Assembly (NCBI GenBank): GCA_001950395.1
Contig: BDLO01000001.1
Span: forward strand, 1,773,979-1,837,978
Reading direction: 5' to 3'
Length of the DNA: 64,000 nucleotides
Source: Coriobacteriaceae bacterium EMTCatB1
GTDB lineage: Bacteria > Actinomycetota > Coriobacteriia > Anaerosomatales > Anaerosomataceae
The notes beneath the pieces were generated by a model, which was not told the DNA's origin, made no database searches, and saw only the letters and a list, made by a program, of their open reading frames with translations. Each line of letters opens with the position of its first letter. Positions within the stretch are counted from its first letter, which is position 1. The position numbers and the translations under genes were made by a program. Positions 16,173 through 27,813 of this stretch are shown here, one piece after another.

Positions 16173-16634
16173 TCAGTTCAAGGTCGCCGATTCAACGACC
16201 TGGTTCGTTCTCCGATCCAGCAGCCAGTACCTGCGGCCCGTGAGCTTCGAGGCGTCGCTCGCAGCGGGCTTCGCTTCCACGACGATCCAGCAGTCTTCTC
16301 CGTCTACCCGCGCCGCTTCCACGTACACGGGGACGCCGGTGTAGTCTGCCGGCAAAGACGCGGTGAGCGCATCGGCGAGCGACTGGGCGTCTTGGCCGTG
16401 CGACCTGAGCTCGGTGAGCGCTGCAGTCCTGAGGTCAGGGGCGTCCGCAGCGTCGGCGTCGGCCACGCGTCCCAGGTCTGCTGCGCGTGCGACTTCGATG
16501 GCCTCTGCCCGAGTCATCGAGCGCCCCGAGTCTTTGAACCTCACGATGCCTCGGCTGCAGGCTGTCGACAGGAGCCCAGCGACGAGCACGAGCGTCACCA
16601 GGGGTATCATCGTCTTGAGCACGGTGCGTTGCAT
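16173..16634 (-). CDS. Putative lipoprotein
   Basis: A 153-aa protein with a hydrophobic leader and a lipobox-like LLSTAC (Cys26). The -3 residue is Ser rather than the usual Leu, so lipidation is likely but not certain. The mature part has an Ala-rich helical half and a beta half ending in CWIVVEAKP and GRRYWLLDRRTNQVV, which recalls a PepSY or NTF2-like fold without a firm match. GAGGAGGTG lies 5 bases before ATG 16634. It is divergent from the SAM hydrolase gene. Confidence 0.7.
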   Translation of the reverse strand: MQRTVLKTMIPLVTLVLVAGLLSTACSRGIVRFKDSGRSMTRAEAIEVARAADLGRVADADAADAPDLRTAALTELRSHGQDAQSLADALTASLPADYTGVPVYVEAARVDGEDCWIVVEAKPAASDASKLTGRRYWLLDRRTNQVVESATLN

Positions 16635-16712
16635 AGAACACCTCCTCGGCGCTGGAGCCATGGTACGACATGCGTGGATGGTTGGCGAAGCGGCGTGGAA
16701 CAGGGAGGCACG

Positions 16713-17513
16713 ATGCAATCCATCATCTGCTTCACCTCGGACTTCGGGATGGGTGACACCTGGGTCGGCATCTGCCATGCGGTCATCTACAAGGCATGCC
16801 CTCAGGCTCGTGTCGTCGACCTTGCCCACGACGTACCGCCGTACGACATCAGGAAGGCGGCCGCGGTGGCTGCGGCGGGCGTCTGGCAGCTTCCTGACGC
16901 GATCCATCTCGTCGTGGTCGACCCCGGAGTCGGCGGCCCCAGGAAAGACCTGTGCCTCGTGACGAGCACAGGCACGATGCTCGTCGGTCCGGACAACGGG
17001 GTGCTCTTGCCTGCGTCGTGGCGTGCGGGCGGCATCGCGGAAGCGTACGCCATCCAACCCGAGGTGCTGAAGTTCGAGGGCCCCCTGGCCACCTTCCACG
17101 CCCGGGACGTGCTCGCTCCGGCAGCGGCGGCTCTTGCGTGCGGTGTGGAGCCCCTCGCGCTCGGCATGCGCATCGATCCCGAGACGCTCGCGCCGCCGCC
17201 GTTCCTGCCCGCCCAGCGCGAAGGAGACGCGTTCGTCGCTGAGGCCGTGGACGCCGACCGCTTCGGCTCAGTGCGCATATCCGTTTCGTCGGCGGACCTG
17301 CAGTTCGTCGACGTCCCCGAAGAGGTCGAGATGTCCTTCGGGCACACGGTGATGACCGTTCCGTTCCGCAGGACGTTCTCAGACGTGGGCGAGGGAGAGC
17401 CGGTGGCGCTCGTCGATTCGTCCGGATGGCTGACCCTGGCCGTGTTCAAGGGCAGCGCGGCAGAGCGTTATGGGATAGAGCCCGGCACAGCGTTCCGTAT
17501 CCGATTCCGCTAG
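16713..17513 (+). CDS. S-adenosyl-L-methionine hydrolase (adenosine-forming), DUF62 family
   Basis: A 266-aa member of the SAM hydroxide adenosyltransferase family, related to fluorinase and chlorinase, which splits SAM with water into adenosine and methionine. The N-terminal domain has FTSDFGMGDTWVG, DLAHDVPPYD and VVDPGVGGPR. The middle region holds VGPDNGVL and TFHARDVLAPAAA, the usual nucleotide-binding segments. GGGAGG lies directly before ATG 16713. The frame is open far upstream, but those residues are not family-like. The enzyme may limit SAM or recycle methionine. MTA phosphorylase, another SAM-salvage enzyme, is encoded 1 kb downstream. Confidence 0.88.
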   Translation: MQSIICFTSDFGMGDTWVGICHAVIYKACPQARVVDLAHDVPPYDIRKAAAVAAAGVWQLPDAIHLVVVDPGVGGPRKDLCLVTSTGTMLVGPDNGVLLPASWRAGGIAEAYAIQPEVLKFEGPLATFHARDVLAPAAAALACGVEPLALGMRIDPETLAPPPFLPAQREGDAFVAEAVDADRFGSVRISVSSADLQFVDVPEEVEMSFGHTVMTVPFRRTFSDVGEGEPVALVDSSGWLTLAVFKGSAAERYGIEPGTAFRIRFR

Positions 17514-17566
17514 ATGTCAGTCCCCTCTGGCATCCTCTCTGGTGAGACGACGATGCGGAGGGGACG

Positions 17567-18526
17567 ATGAAGACGGATCTGGCAGCAACGCTCACGGAGG
17601 GTCGCCGTGTGGACTCGGTCTTCTCCTTGCGCGCGCGCGAGCTGCGCTCGACTCGGCACGGCGAGGCGTATCTGGCGCTCGAGCTCGCCGACCGGTCGGG
17701 GACGATCGCCGGCGTGATGTTCAAACCCGATGCTTTGGCCGCCTCGATCCCGGCCGGAACCGTGGTGCATGTCCTGGGGATCGTGACGACGTATCGCGGA
17801 GTGAAGCGCATCTCCATCGACGACATGCGCCCGGCGGAGCGCTACGACGTGTCGGACCTCCTGCCGCGCTCGGCGCGGGAACGCAAGGAGTCGGTCAAGG
17901 AGCTCCGACGGCTGGTCGAGATGGTCGAAGACCCGGGGTTGTCCCGTCTCCTCCGTACCGTATTCGGGGACGTGACGTTCTTCCGGTCGTTCGCTGCACT
18001 GCCGGCGAGCATCGTCGAGCACCACGCAGGCATCGGAGGGCTTCTCGAGCACACCGTGGCAGTGGCCACCGCGTGCGTCGGCTACCAGCCGGTCTGCCCG
18101 GGCCTCGACCGCGACCTCTTGCTTGCGGGCGCTCTCCTGCACGACGTCGGAGTGGTGGACGCCATCCGGCTCGGCACGGGCTTCGAGCCCACGGTGGAAG
18201 GACGGATGCTTGGGCATGCAGTCCTGGGCGAGCGTCGGGTGAATGCGGCGTGTGCAGCACTGCGAGACGTCCTGAGCGTAGAAAAAGCCGCGCATCTCTC
18301 GCACCTCGTGTTGAGCCACCACCGTTCAGACTTCGGCTATGCCGTGGCTCCGAGCTCCCTGGAGGCGTTGGTGCTGAGCCATATCGACGCGCTCGACAGA
18401 GAGGCGTCGGCGTTCGCCGGGGCGCTCAAAGGGGCCCTTCGAGCCGAAGAGGAGTGGACCGACGCGTCGAACCAGTTCGGCCGCCCGCTGTACGCGGGTG
18501 GAGCGTCGGGGCTCAGGACGGCCTGA
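17567..18526 (+). CDS. YhaM-like 3'-5' exoribonuclease (OB fold plus HD domain)
   Basis: A 319-aa protein. The first 95 or so residues form an OB-fold nucleic-acid-binding domain (YLALELADRSGTIAGVMF). The HD phosphohydrolase domain follows, with GGLLEHTVAVA and LLLAGALLHDVGVVDAI, then VLSHHRSDFGY. This order is that of YhaM/Cbf1, a metal-dependent nuclease involved in RNA turnover. GAGGGGACG precedes ATG 17567. It lies between two SAM-metabolism genes without obvious linkage. Confidence 0.85.
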   Translation: MKTDLAATLTEGRRVDSVFSLRARELRSTRHGEAYLALELADRSGTIAGVMFKPDALAASIPAGTVVHVLGIVTTYRGVKRISIDDMRPAERYDVSDLLPRSARERKESVKELRRLVEMVEDPGLSRLLRTVFGDVTFFRSFAALPASIVEHHAGIGGLLEHTVAVATACVGYQPVCPGLDRDLLLAGALLHDVGVVDAIRLGTGFEPTVEGRMLGHAVLGERRVNAACAALRDVLSVEKAAHLSHLVLSHHRSDFGYAVAPSSLEALVLSHIDALDREASAFAGALKGALRAEEEWTDASNQFGRPLYAGGASGLRTA

Positions 18527-18588
18527 GAATCGTGCCGTGATGCTCTACAATCAGAGCCGAAGCGGTTCGACGATCCGGAGGTGCGCGC

Positions 18589-19383
18589 ATGCAGTATCCA
18601 CAGGCCGAGATCGGCGTGTTCGGCGGAAGCGGCTTCTACTCGTTGCTCGAGAACGCGGATGAGGTTCGGGTCGACACTCCCTACGGTGCGCCGTCAGCGC
18701 CCGTCACGATAGGCGAGATCGCGGGCAGGAAAGTGGCATTCCTGCCCCGCCATGGGACCGCCCACCAGTACCCGCCGCACATGATCAACTACCGGGCCAA
18801 CGTGTACGCGATGAAGCTGCTCGGCGTCTCGCGCATCATCGGTCCGAACGCGTGCGGCTCGCTGCAGCCGCACGTCAAGCCGGGCGACTTCGTCATCTGC
18901 GACCAGTTCGTCGACCGGACCTGGGGACGCAAGGACACGTTCTACGACGGACCCACCACGACTCACGTGTCATCTGCTGACCCCTACTGCCCGACCATGC
19001 GGCAGATCGCAGTGGCAAAAGCGCGGGAGCTCGGCATCACCGTTCACGAGCGGGGCACGGTGGTGGTCATCCAGGGTCCGCGCTTCTCGACCCGCGCAGA
19101 GTCGCGCTGGTTCGCCTCTCAGGGCTGGGAGGTCATCAACATGACCCAGTATCCAGAGGCGTACCTGGCGCGCGAGCTGGAGATCTGCTACTGCAACATC
19201 TCGCTCATCACCGACCACGATGCCGGCGCAGAGGGCGTCGAGCCGGTCACGAACGAAGAGGTCATCCGCGTGTTCAATCAGAACAACGAGAAGCTCAAGG
19301 CGCTGTTGCACGCGATGATCCCAGCGCTGCCAGTGGAGCGCGACTGCATCTGCGCCCATGCACTGGACGGCGCGGCATTCTAG
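18589..19383 (+). CDS. mtnP: S-methyl-5'-thioadenosine phosphorylase
   Basis: A 264-aa PNP/MTAP-family enzyme that splits methylthioadenosine with phosphate into adenine and methylthioribose-1-phosphate, recycling by-products of SAM use. Visible motifs are FGGSGFYSL (phosphate loop), RHGTAHQYPPHMINYRANVY, GPNACGSL, CDQFVDRTWGR, GPRFSTRAESRW and NMTQYPEAYLARE, followed by TDHDAG. A purine nucleoside phosphorylase with relaxed specificity is the main alternative. GGAGGTG precedes the ATG, and a TACAAT box lies at 18546-18551. Confidence 0.93.
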   Translation: MQYPQAEIGVFGGSGFYSLLENADEVRVDTPYGAPSAPVTIGEIAGRKVAFLPRHGTAHQYPPHMINYRANVYAMKLLGVSRIIGPNACGSLQPHVKPGDFVICDQFVDRTWGRKDTFYDGPTTTHVSSADPYCPTMRQIAVAKARELGITVHERGTVVVIQGPRFSTRAESRWFASQGWEVINMTQYPEAYLARELEICYCNISLITDHDAGAEGVEPVTNEEVIRVFNQNNEKLKALLHAMIPALPVERDCICAHALDGAAF

Positions 19384-19428
19384 AGCCGGCGTAGGACGCG
19401 ACGGCGGTCGAACGGAAGGAGGCACGCC

Positions 19429-20547
19429 TTGCCCGGTACGTCGTCGCGCACCATAGCGACGCTCTTCGGGATACCGATCGAGGTGAACGCGAGCTGGCTC
19501 CTCGTGTTCTTCCTGGTGTCCGTCGGTCTGGCGACCAGCTATTTCCCGCAGGCGTTGCCAGGTCTCCCAGCGACTGCATACGCAGCGCTGGCGTTCGGTA
19601 CCGCGCTGGCGTTCTTCGCGTCCATCGTCTTGCACGAGCTGGCCCATTCGCTCGTGGCGCGTGCGGGCGGGCTGAGGATCAAGCGGGTCACGCTGTTCGT
19701 CTTCGGCGGCGTGTCGCAGATGGAGGAGGAACCGAGAAGCCCGCTGCGCGAGCTGGCCATGGCGATTGCTGGACCCGCGACGAGCTTCCTCTTGGGCTTG
19801 CTCGGGCTCGTCGCTGTCGCGTCGCTCGGTGAGCGGATGCCCGAGCTCGCACGGGTGCCCCTCGAGTACCTCACGTTCATCAACTTCTCCGTCGCGGCGT
19901 TCAACCTGCTTCCAGGGTTCCCTCTCGATGGAGGCCGCGTCCTTCGGGCGCTGCTGTGGGCGCTCACGAAAGACGTGTTGAGGGCCACCCGTTGGGCGAC
20001 GCGGACGGGTCAGGCCATCGGCTACGGGCTTGTCGCCGTCGCCGTCTACCTCGTGCTGCAGGGCCAGCTCGACGCGATCTGGCTCGCTATCATGGGGTGG
20101 TTCATCACGACGCTGGCGGCGAACGCGTACGCGCAGCAGGTAATCCGCGCGCAACTCGCGGCCGTTCCGCTCGAGAGCATCATGAGCTCGCCCGTCGTCA
20201 CGGTTCCCGCCGAGACGCCGATCTCCGAGGTGGCTGAAGCGTACGTGCTCGGCGGCCGGCACTCGCGCTATCCGGTCGTCGAAGACGGCAGGGTCGTGGG
20301 CCTGCTCGACTTGCACGCCGTCCGCAGCGTTCCGCGACAGGCGTGGAGCTCGAAGACCGTCGGGGAGCTCGCCGTTCACGACCTCTCTCGCGCGGTGGCG
20401 GCACCTTCCGCGAGCGTGGAGAGCATCCTGCCGTCGCTGGAGCCTGACGGGCCGGGGGCGGTTCTCGTCGTCGAGGACGGGCGGCTCGCGGGAATCGTCA
20501 CGCGTGGTGACGTGATCAGGCTGCTCAGGCAGAGCCGGGGCGTCTGA
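19429..20547 (+). CDS. Site-2-type zinc metalloprotease (M50) with two CBS domains
   Basis: A 372-aa intramembrane protease of the M50B/SpoIVFB type. HELAH (in SIVLHELAHSLVA) supplies two zinc ligands and the catalytic Glu. The third ligand is the Asp in FPLDGGRVLRALLW. The last 120 residues form a CBS pair (IMSSPVVTVPAETPISEVAE, and VTRGDVIRLLRQ at the end), which may sense adenine nucleotides. The start is TTG 19429, supported by GGAAGGAGG 6 bases upstream; no ATG or GTG is well placed. Its substrate, often a membrane anti-sigma factor, is unknown. Confidence 0.9.
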   Translation: MPGTSSRTIATLFGIPIEVNASWLLVFFLVSVGLATSYFPQALPGLPATAYAALAFGTALAFFASIVLHELAHSLVARAGGLRIKRVTLFVFGGVSQMEEEPRSPLRELAMAIAGPATSFLLGLLGLVAVASLGERMPELARVPLEYLTFINFSVAAFNLLPGFPLDGGRVLRALLWALTKDVLRATRWATRTGQAIGYGLVAVAVYLVLQGQLDAIWLAIMGWFITTLAANAYAQQVIRAQLAAVPLESIMSSPVVTVPAETPISEVAEAYVLGGRHSRYPVVEDGRVVGLLDLHAVRSVPRQAWSSKTVGELAVHDLSRAVAAPSASVESILPSLEPDGPGAVLVVEDGRLAGIVTRGDVIRLLRQSRGV

Positions 20548-20559
20548 AGGCCAGACCAT

Positions 20560-20589
20560 CTTGCGCAAGATTGTGACTGCGGGTAACAA
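20560..20589 (+). promoter_or_regulatory. rex promoter with Rex-like inverted repeat
   Basis: TTGCGC (20561-20566), a 17-bp spacer and TAACAA (20584-20589). The -10 box is part of TTGTGA-N7-TAACAA (20571-20589), close to the Rex half-sites TTGTGA/TCACAA but with one extra spacer base. CTTGCGCAAG (20560-20569) is a perfect palindrome. Autoregulation is plausible. Confidence 0.45.
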
Positions 20590-20620
20590 TGTCCCAAGGC
20601 CCGCGACGATAGGATCACAC

Positions 20621-21271
20621 ATGCAGTCCACGCCAGCAGACATCCCAGCAGGCGTGATCGAGCGATTGCCGGTGTACCTGGGAACGCTCATCCAGCTCAG
20701 GCACGAAGGGCGCACGACCGTCTCGTCGTCACGGCTCGGCGAGCTCACCGGGATAAACCCCGCGCAGATACGGCGCGATCTCACGCACTTCGGCTCCTTC
20801 GGCAAGCGCGGTGTGGGCTACGACATCGCCCTGCTGGTGGACAGCATCCAGCGGATACTCGGAGCGGACCACGTGCATCGGCTTGCGCTCATAGGGGCCG
20901 GCAACCTCGGCTCCGCGATCGCCGGCTACGATGGTCTGAAGCAGCACGGCTTCTACGTCACCGCCGTGTTCGACAACGATCCGAAGAAGGTCGGCACGAG
21001 GATCGGGGACGTGGTCGTGCAGCACGTCGACGAGCTGCCTCGCGTGGTCGCCGACCAGAACATCCGCATCGCTGTCCTTGCGGTCCCTCCCGAGGCGGCT
21101 CAGGCCGCAGCGGACCTGGTGTGCCGAGCCGGCATCAAGATCATCCTCAACTACACGCCGGCCCTCGTGAGCGTGCCGGACGGCGTGAGGCTGCACAACA
21201 CCGACCCGGTCCTCGAGCTGCTGCACACCCTGTACTACCTCTCGCGCGCAGAAGGCACGGACAAGGTGTAG
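20621..21271 (+). CDS. rex: Redox-sensing transcriptional repressor Rex
   Basis: A 216-aa dimeric repressor that leaves DNA when NADH/NAD+ rises. The N-terminal winged helix holds SSSRLGELTGINPAQIRRDL and FGSFGKRGVGYDI. The Rossmann domain has the nucleotide motif GAGNLGSAIAGY. The last helix (DPVLELLHTLYYL) is the domain-swapped dimer helix of the family. ATG 20621 gives the normal length; SD is weak (AGGATC). An in-frame TTG at 20561 would add 20 residues but lies in the promoter. It is expected to control fermentative or respiratory genes. Confidence 0.95.
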   Translation: MQSTPADIPAGVIERLPVYLGTLIQLRHEGRTTVSSSRLGELTGINPAQIRRDLTHFGSFGKRGVGYDIALLVDSIQRILGADHVHRLALIGAGNLGSAIAGYDGLKQHGFYVTAVFDNDPKKVGTRIGDVVVQHVDELPRVVADQNIRIAVLAVPPEAAQAAADLVCRAGIKIILNYTPALVSVPDGVRLHNTDPVLELLHTLYYLSRAEGTDKV

Positions 21272-21383
21272 GAATCCGGTCGCCGCAGTTCCTGGCACCC
21301 GCAGGCCAAGGGTGGTACTGTATGGAGGCGTTCCGGGACCGCCGTGCGGATTCCGACGAAGATGGACGTTAGAAGGAGGGCAC

Positions 21384-21599
21384 ATGGCCGCGTTTGGTCT
21401 GCCGATGGGCGGAGAGCTCTGGATCATCCTCATCATCGTGCTCATACTGTTCGGACCGTCGCAGCTCCCCAAGCTCGCTAAGATGGTCGGGAAGTCTGCG
21501 AAGGCCCTGAAGGAAGGCATGGAGCAGGGGCTTGACGAGAGCGAGTCGAAGCCCGAGTCCGCGAACTCGGAGGAGAAGAGCTCGGAGAAGACCGAGTAG
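21384..21599 (+). CDS. tatA: Sec-independent translocase subunit TatA
   Basis: A 71-aa protein with a short N-terminal membrane helix (LWIILIIVLILF), the FG-P hinge (FGPSQLPKLAK), an amphipathic helix (MVGKSAKALKEGMEQGLDE) and an acidic tail. This is the TatA/TatE layout; TatA forms the pore for folded, often cofactor-bearing proteins. tatC is not in the window. AGAAGGAGGG precedes the ATG. TatA and TatE cannot be separated by sequence. Confidence 0.9.
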   Translation: MAAFGLPMGGELWIILIIVLILFGPSQLPKLAKMVGKSAKALKEGMEQGLDESESKPESANSEEKSSEKTE

Positions 21600-21651
21600 G
21601 CTCCCCTTAGCCCAGAAGCGCTCGCTGGCGTCGCTTGGCGCGGGCGAGCGC

Positions 21652-21679
21652 TTGTGCGCTCTTGTCCATGATGTATACT
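21652..21679 (+). promoter_or_regulatory. Promoter for greA
   Basis: TTGTGC (21652-21657), a 16-bp spacer and TATACT (21674-21679), about 65 bases before the greA ATG. Confidence 0.55.
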
Positions 21680-21744
21680 CTCACGAGCGTTTTTCAGGAG
21701 CCGGGCGACATGCCCGCCGCCATCAGTACCGATCAGGAGCAGCC

Positions 21745-22218
21745 ATGCACAAAGAAGTCGTGCTGACCCCAGAAGGCCAGGCACGTCTGGAGGCCGAGCT
21801 TCATCACCTTGAGACCGTGCGCCGACGCGAAGTCGGCGAGCGCATCAAAGAAGCCAAGGAGTTCGGGGACATCTCAGAGAACTCCGAGTACGACGACGCG
21901 AAGAACGAGCAAGCGTGGGTCGAGAGCCGCATCGCGGAGATCAACGCCATCCTCGCGCACGCCACGGTTATCGAGGCGCCCAAGAAGAGCAGCAAGGTCG
22001 TGCTCGGCTCGCGCGTGGAGCTCAAGGACCTTGCCACGGGCGAGACGCAGACCTTCACGGTGGTCGGCTCTGCGGAGGCCGACCCCGCCCACGCGAAGAT
22101 CTCGAACGAGTCGCCGGTCGGTCAAGCCATCATGGGCAAGAAGAAGGGCGAAGTCGTCACCGTGACGACGCCCCGCGGCGCGGTCATCGAGTACGAGATC
22201 CTCTCAATCAAGAACTGA
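21745..22218 (+). CDS. greA: Transcription elongation factor GreA
   Basis: A 157-aa factor that enters the RNA polymerase secondary channel and triggers cleavage of backtracked RNA. The N-terminal coiled coil ends in the acidic tip (EFGDISENSEYDDAKNEQ), whose Asp/Glu residues are needed for cleavage. The C-terminal FKBP-like domain includes VVGSAEADP and NESPVGQAIMGKKKGEVV. AGGAGCAG precedes ATG 21745. The stop is 3 bases before the lysS start, so the two genes form an operon. Confidence 0.96.
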   Translation: MHKEVVLTPEGQARLEAELHHLETVRRREVGERIKEAKEFGDISENSEYDDAKNEQAWVESRIAEINAILAHATVIEAPKKSSKVVLGSRVELKDLATGETQTFTVVGSAEADPAHAKISNESPVGQAIMGKKKGEVVTVTTPRGAVIEYEILSIKN

Positions 22219-22221
22219 CGC

Positions 22222-23724
22222 ATGCCGGACGGAAGCGACATCTCTGGCACGCAGGCTGACGACCCCGTGGCCGTCCGGCGCTCGAAGATGGCGGCCATGC
22301 GAGCTGCCGGGGACGAGCCGTATAAGGACCGCTACGACCGCACCCACACGGCTGCCGACCTGAAGGAAGCTCACGCAGAGCTTGCGCCTGGCAAGAGCGC
22401 GGGAGCCGAGGCATCGGTCGCCGGACGCGTCATGGCGAAGCGCGACCAGGGCAAGATCGCGTTCTTGGTGATCCGGGACGGGACAGGCGAGCTCCAGCTC
22501 TTCTGCAAGTCCGACGTCCTGGGCGCCGAGCGCTTCCGTGAAGCGCTCGAAGCGATCGACGTCGGCGACTGGGTAGGCGCCTCCGGAGAGGTCGTGCGCA
22601 CGCGACGCGGCGAGCTCTCGGTGGTGCCCGTCGAGCTCACGATCCTCTCCAAATCGTTGCGGCCGCTGCCCGAGAAGTTCCACGGGCTCACGGACGTGGA
22701 GACCCGCTATCGCCAGCGCTACGTCGATCTCATCGCCAATCCGGAGGTCAGGCAGACCTTCGAGAAGCGGTTCGTCGCGATCGCCGCGATAAGGAAGTAC
22801 ATGGAGTCGCAGGGTTTCCTCGAGGTCGAGACGCCGATGCTGCACCCGATACCGGGGGGAGCTACGGCGCGACCGTTCGTCACCCACCACAACGCCCTCG
22901 ACATGGATCTCTACCTGCGCATCGCTCCCGAGCTCTACCTCAAGCGGCTGCTCGTCGGCGGATTCGAGCGCGTGTTCGAGATAAACCGGTCCTTCCGCAA
23001 CGAGGGCATCTCGGTGCGCCACAACCCCGAATTCACCATGCTCGAGGCGTACCAAGCGTTCACGAACCTCGAAGGCATGATGCGGCTCGCGGAAGGCATC
23101 GTGACGGCAGCGGTCGAAGCTGCGTGCGGGTCCCTAGTGGTCGACTACCAGGGCACGCGCATCGACTTCACGCCTCCGTGGCCGCGCCGGACGCTCATCG
23201 AGCTCACCAGCGAAGCTGCGGGCGAAGAAGTCTCCTTCGCGCGGTCGCTCGAAGAGCTGCGCGGGCTGTGCGACGCGCACGACGTGCCGTGGGAGCCCGG
23301 TTGGGGCAAGGGCAAGCTCATCACCGAGCTGTTCGAGAAGCTGGCCGAGCACGCCATCGTGGGACCGACCTTCGTGACCGAGTACCCGTTGGAGACCTCG
23401 CCGCTCGCCCGCAAGAAGCCGACCGAGCCCGATCTCACCGAGCGCTTCGAGGTGATCGTGGCGGGGCGCGAGATCGCGAACGCGTTCTCTGAGCTCATCG
23501 ACCCGATCGACCAGCGCGAGCGCTTCGAGGCGCAGGCGCGGGCGAAGGCAGGCGGCGACGAGGAAGCGATGGGGTACGACGAGGACTACCTGCGAGCGAT
23601 GGAGTACGGCATGCCGCCCGCCGGCGGGCTCGGCGTAGGCATCGACCGGCTCGTCATGCTGCTCACGGACAGTCCCTCGATCCGGGACGTCATCCTCTTC
23701 CCGCACATGCGCCCCGAGTCCTAG
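22222..23724 (+). CDS. lysS: Lysine--tRNA ligase, class II
   Basis: A 500-aa cytoplasmic enzyme that charges tRNA-Lys. The N-terminal OB anticodon-binding domain spans about residues 65-170 ([19 protein letters not shown]). The catalytic core has motif 1 ([11 protein letters not shown]), motif 2 ([20 protein letters not shown]) and motif 3 ([13 protein letters not shown]). No clear SD precedes ATG 22222; coupling to greA, which ends 3 bases before, may supply ribosomes. An internal ATG at 22288 is less likely. Confidence 0.95.
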   Translation: MPDGSDISGTQADDPVAVRRSKMAAMRAAGDEPYKDRYDRTHTAADLKEAHAELAPGKSAGAEASVAGRVMAKRDQGKIAFLVIRDGTGELQLFCKSDVLGAERFREALEAIDVGDWVGASGEVVRTRRGELSVVPVELTILSKSLRPLPEKFHGLTDVETRYRQRYVDLIANPEVRQTFEKRFVAIAAIRKYMESQGFLEVETPMLHPIPGGATARPFVTHHNALDMDLYLRIAPELYLKRLLVGGFERVFEINRSFRNEGISVRHNPEFTMLEAYQAFTNLEGMMRLAEGIVTAAVEAACGSLVVDYQGTRIDFTPPWPRRTLIELTSEAAGEEVSFARSLEELRGLCDAHDVPWEPGWGKGKLITELFEKLAEHAIVGPTFVTEYPLETSPLARKKPTEPDLTERFEVIVAGREIANAFSELIDPIDQRERFEAQARAKAGGDEEAMGYDEDYLRAMEYGMPPAGGLGVGIDRLVMLLTDSPSIRDVILFPHMRPES

Positions 23725-23831
23725 ATCTTCGGCGTAGCTGCCCACCCTCCCCGGTGTCGGCCAGCCGGGGTAGAATATCCACAGGAGCATTCCGCCGCAT
23801 CGTCGGCGTTACCGTCAGTGAGGCGATGATC

Positions 23832-26387
<2,556 letters not shown>

Positions 26388-26390
26388 CGC

Positions 26391-27746
26391 ATGGCGCGGG
26401 CACGCTCGGAGTGGCGCTGCTCCCAGTGCGGCCACGTCACGCCGAAGTGGCTCGGACGCTGTCCAGCGTGCGGCGAATACGGGACGTTCGCTGAAGCGGA
26501 TCCCGTCGAGGAGGAGCGAAGCCGAGGCGCCGCTCCACGCACCCCGATCGCGCTGAGCGACGTGCGCGTCGATCCCGCGACCCGCATCACGACCGGCATC
26601 GGCGAGCTCGACTGCGTGCTTGGTGGCGGGATCGTCCGGGGCTCGGTCATCCTGTTGGCGGGCGAGCCAGGGATCGGCAAGTCGACGCTGCTGCTTCAGG
26701 CCGCGAGCCGACTGGCCTCCTCGGGCCGTCGCGTTCTCTACGTGTGCGGAGAGGAGTCTGCCGAGCAGGTCCGACTGAGGGCGGAGCGGCTCGGCGCCGA
26801 CGGGCGAGTGCTGCTGCTCCCAGACTCCGATGTCCGCGTCGTCATCGCCACAGCCGAGTCAGAGGGCGTCGACGTCCTCGTGGTCGACTCGGTCCAGACG
26901 CTGTCAGACCCGGAGACTCCCGGTTTGGCTGGCAGCGTGGGTCAGGTCAGAGCGTGCGCGCAGGCGCTCGTCGGTCTCGCGAAGAGCGTCGGCGTCGCTG
27001 TCGTCATGGTGGGCCACGTCACCAAAGAAGGAACCGTGGCAGGGCCGCGTGTGTTGGAGCACGTGGTCGACACGGTGCTGTCGTTCGAGGGCGACCGTGA
27101 CCACGCACATCGAGTCGTCCGTGCGACGAAGAACCGCTTCGGCTCGGTGAGCGAGGTCGGGGTGTTCGAGATGACTAGCACGGGACTTGAACCCATCTCC
27201 GACCCCTCAGGGCTGACGCTGTGCCAACGGGCGCACGATGCGCCCGGCACGTGCGTGTTCCCGACGGTCGAAGGCACGCGGCCGATGCTGGTCGAGGTGC
27301 AGGCGCTAGTGACGCGCACGTGGCTGCCTGCTCCGCGCAGGCACGCGGTCGGGGTCGACATCGGCCGAGTCCACCAGATGCTCGCGGTCCTCGAGGGTCG
27401 GGCAGGCGTGCGGTTCGGCGAGCACGACGTGTACGTGTCGGTCGTGGGTGGCGTGCGCGTGTCAGACCCTGCTGTGGACTTGCCGCTCGCTCTGGCGCTC
27501 GTATCTGCCCGAGAGGATACGGCTCTGCCGGCGTGGTCAGCGGCGTTCGGCGAGGTCGGGCTCACGGGCGAGATCCGCGGCGTTCCGCACGGCGGGGTCC
27601 GTGCGGCGGAGTGCGCCCGTGTCGGCGTGAAGGTGCTGCTCGCGCCGGATGGCAAGGGTCCGCTCGCCGCTGAAGGCATCGAGGTAGCGCGCGTCTCGTC
27701 CGTCAGGTCAGCTCTGGTGTCGGCAGGGCTGTTCCGCGACAGGTGA
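26391..27746 (+). CDS. radA: DNA repair protein RadA
   Basis: A 451-aa RecA-like branch-migration helicase used in recombination. The N-terminal zinc finger is C10-S-Q-C13 and C24-P-A-C27. Walker A is GEPGIGKST (91-99). The RadA-specific KNRFG motif is at 247-251. The C-terminal third is the Lon-like domain (VGGVRVSDPAVDLPLALALVS). ATG 26391 lies 3 bases after clpC, so translation is probably coupled. It is followed by disA, the same order as in Bacillus, where DisA and RadA interact. Confidence 0.96.
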   Translation: MARARSEWRCSQCGHVTPKWLGRCPACGEYGTFAEADPVEEERSRGAAPRTPIALSDVRVDPATRITTGIGELDCVLGGGIVRGSVILLAGEPGIGKSTLLLQAASRLASSGRRVLYVCGEESAEQVRLRAERLGADGRVLLLPDSDVRVVIATAESEGVDVLVVDSVQTLSDPETPGLAGSVGQVRACAQALVGLAKSVGVAVVMVGHVTKEGTVAGPRVLEHVVDTVLSFEGDRDHAHRVVRATKNRFGSVSEVGVFEMTSTGLEPISDPSGLTLCQRAHDAPGTCVFPTVEGTRPMLVEVQALVTRTWLPAPRRHAVGVDIGRVHQMLAVLEGRAGVRFGEHDVYVSVVGGVRVSDPAVDLPLALALVSAREDTALPAWSAAFGEVGLTGEIRGVPHGGVRAAECARVGVKVLLAPDGKGPLAAEGIEVARVSSVRSALVSAGLFRDR

Positions 27747-27813
27747 GCAGCTGCCACTAGCAGCCCGCTCCCATGGCGTGGCACAATCTGGGCAGCCCAT
27801 GGCAGGAGGTCGG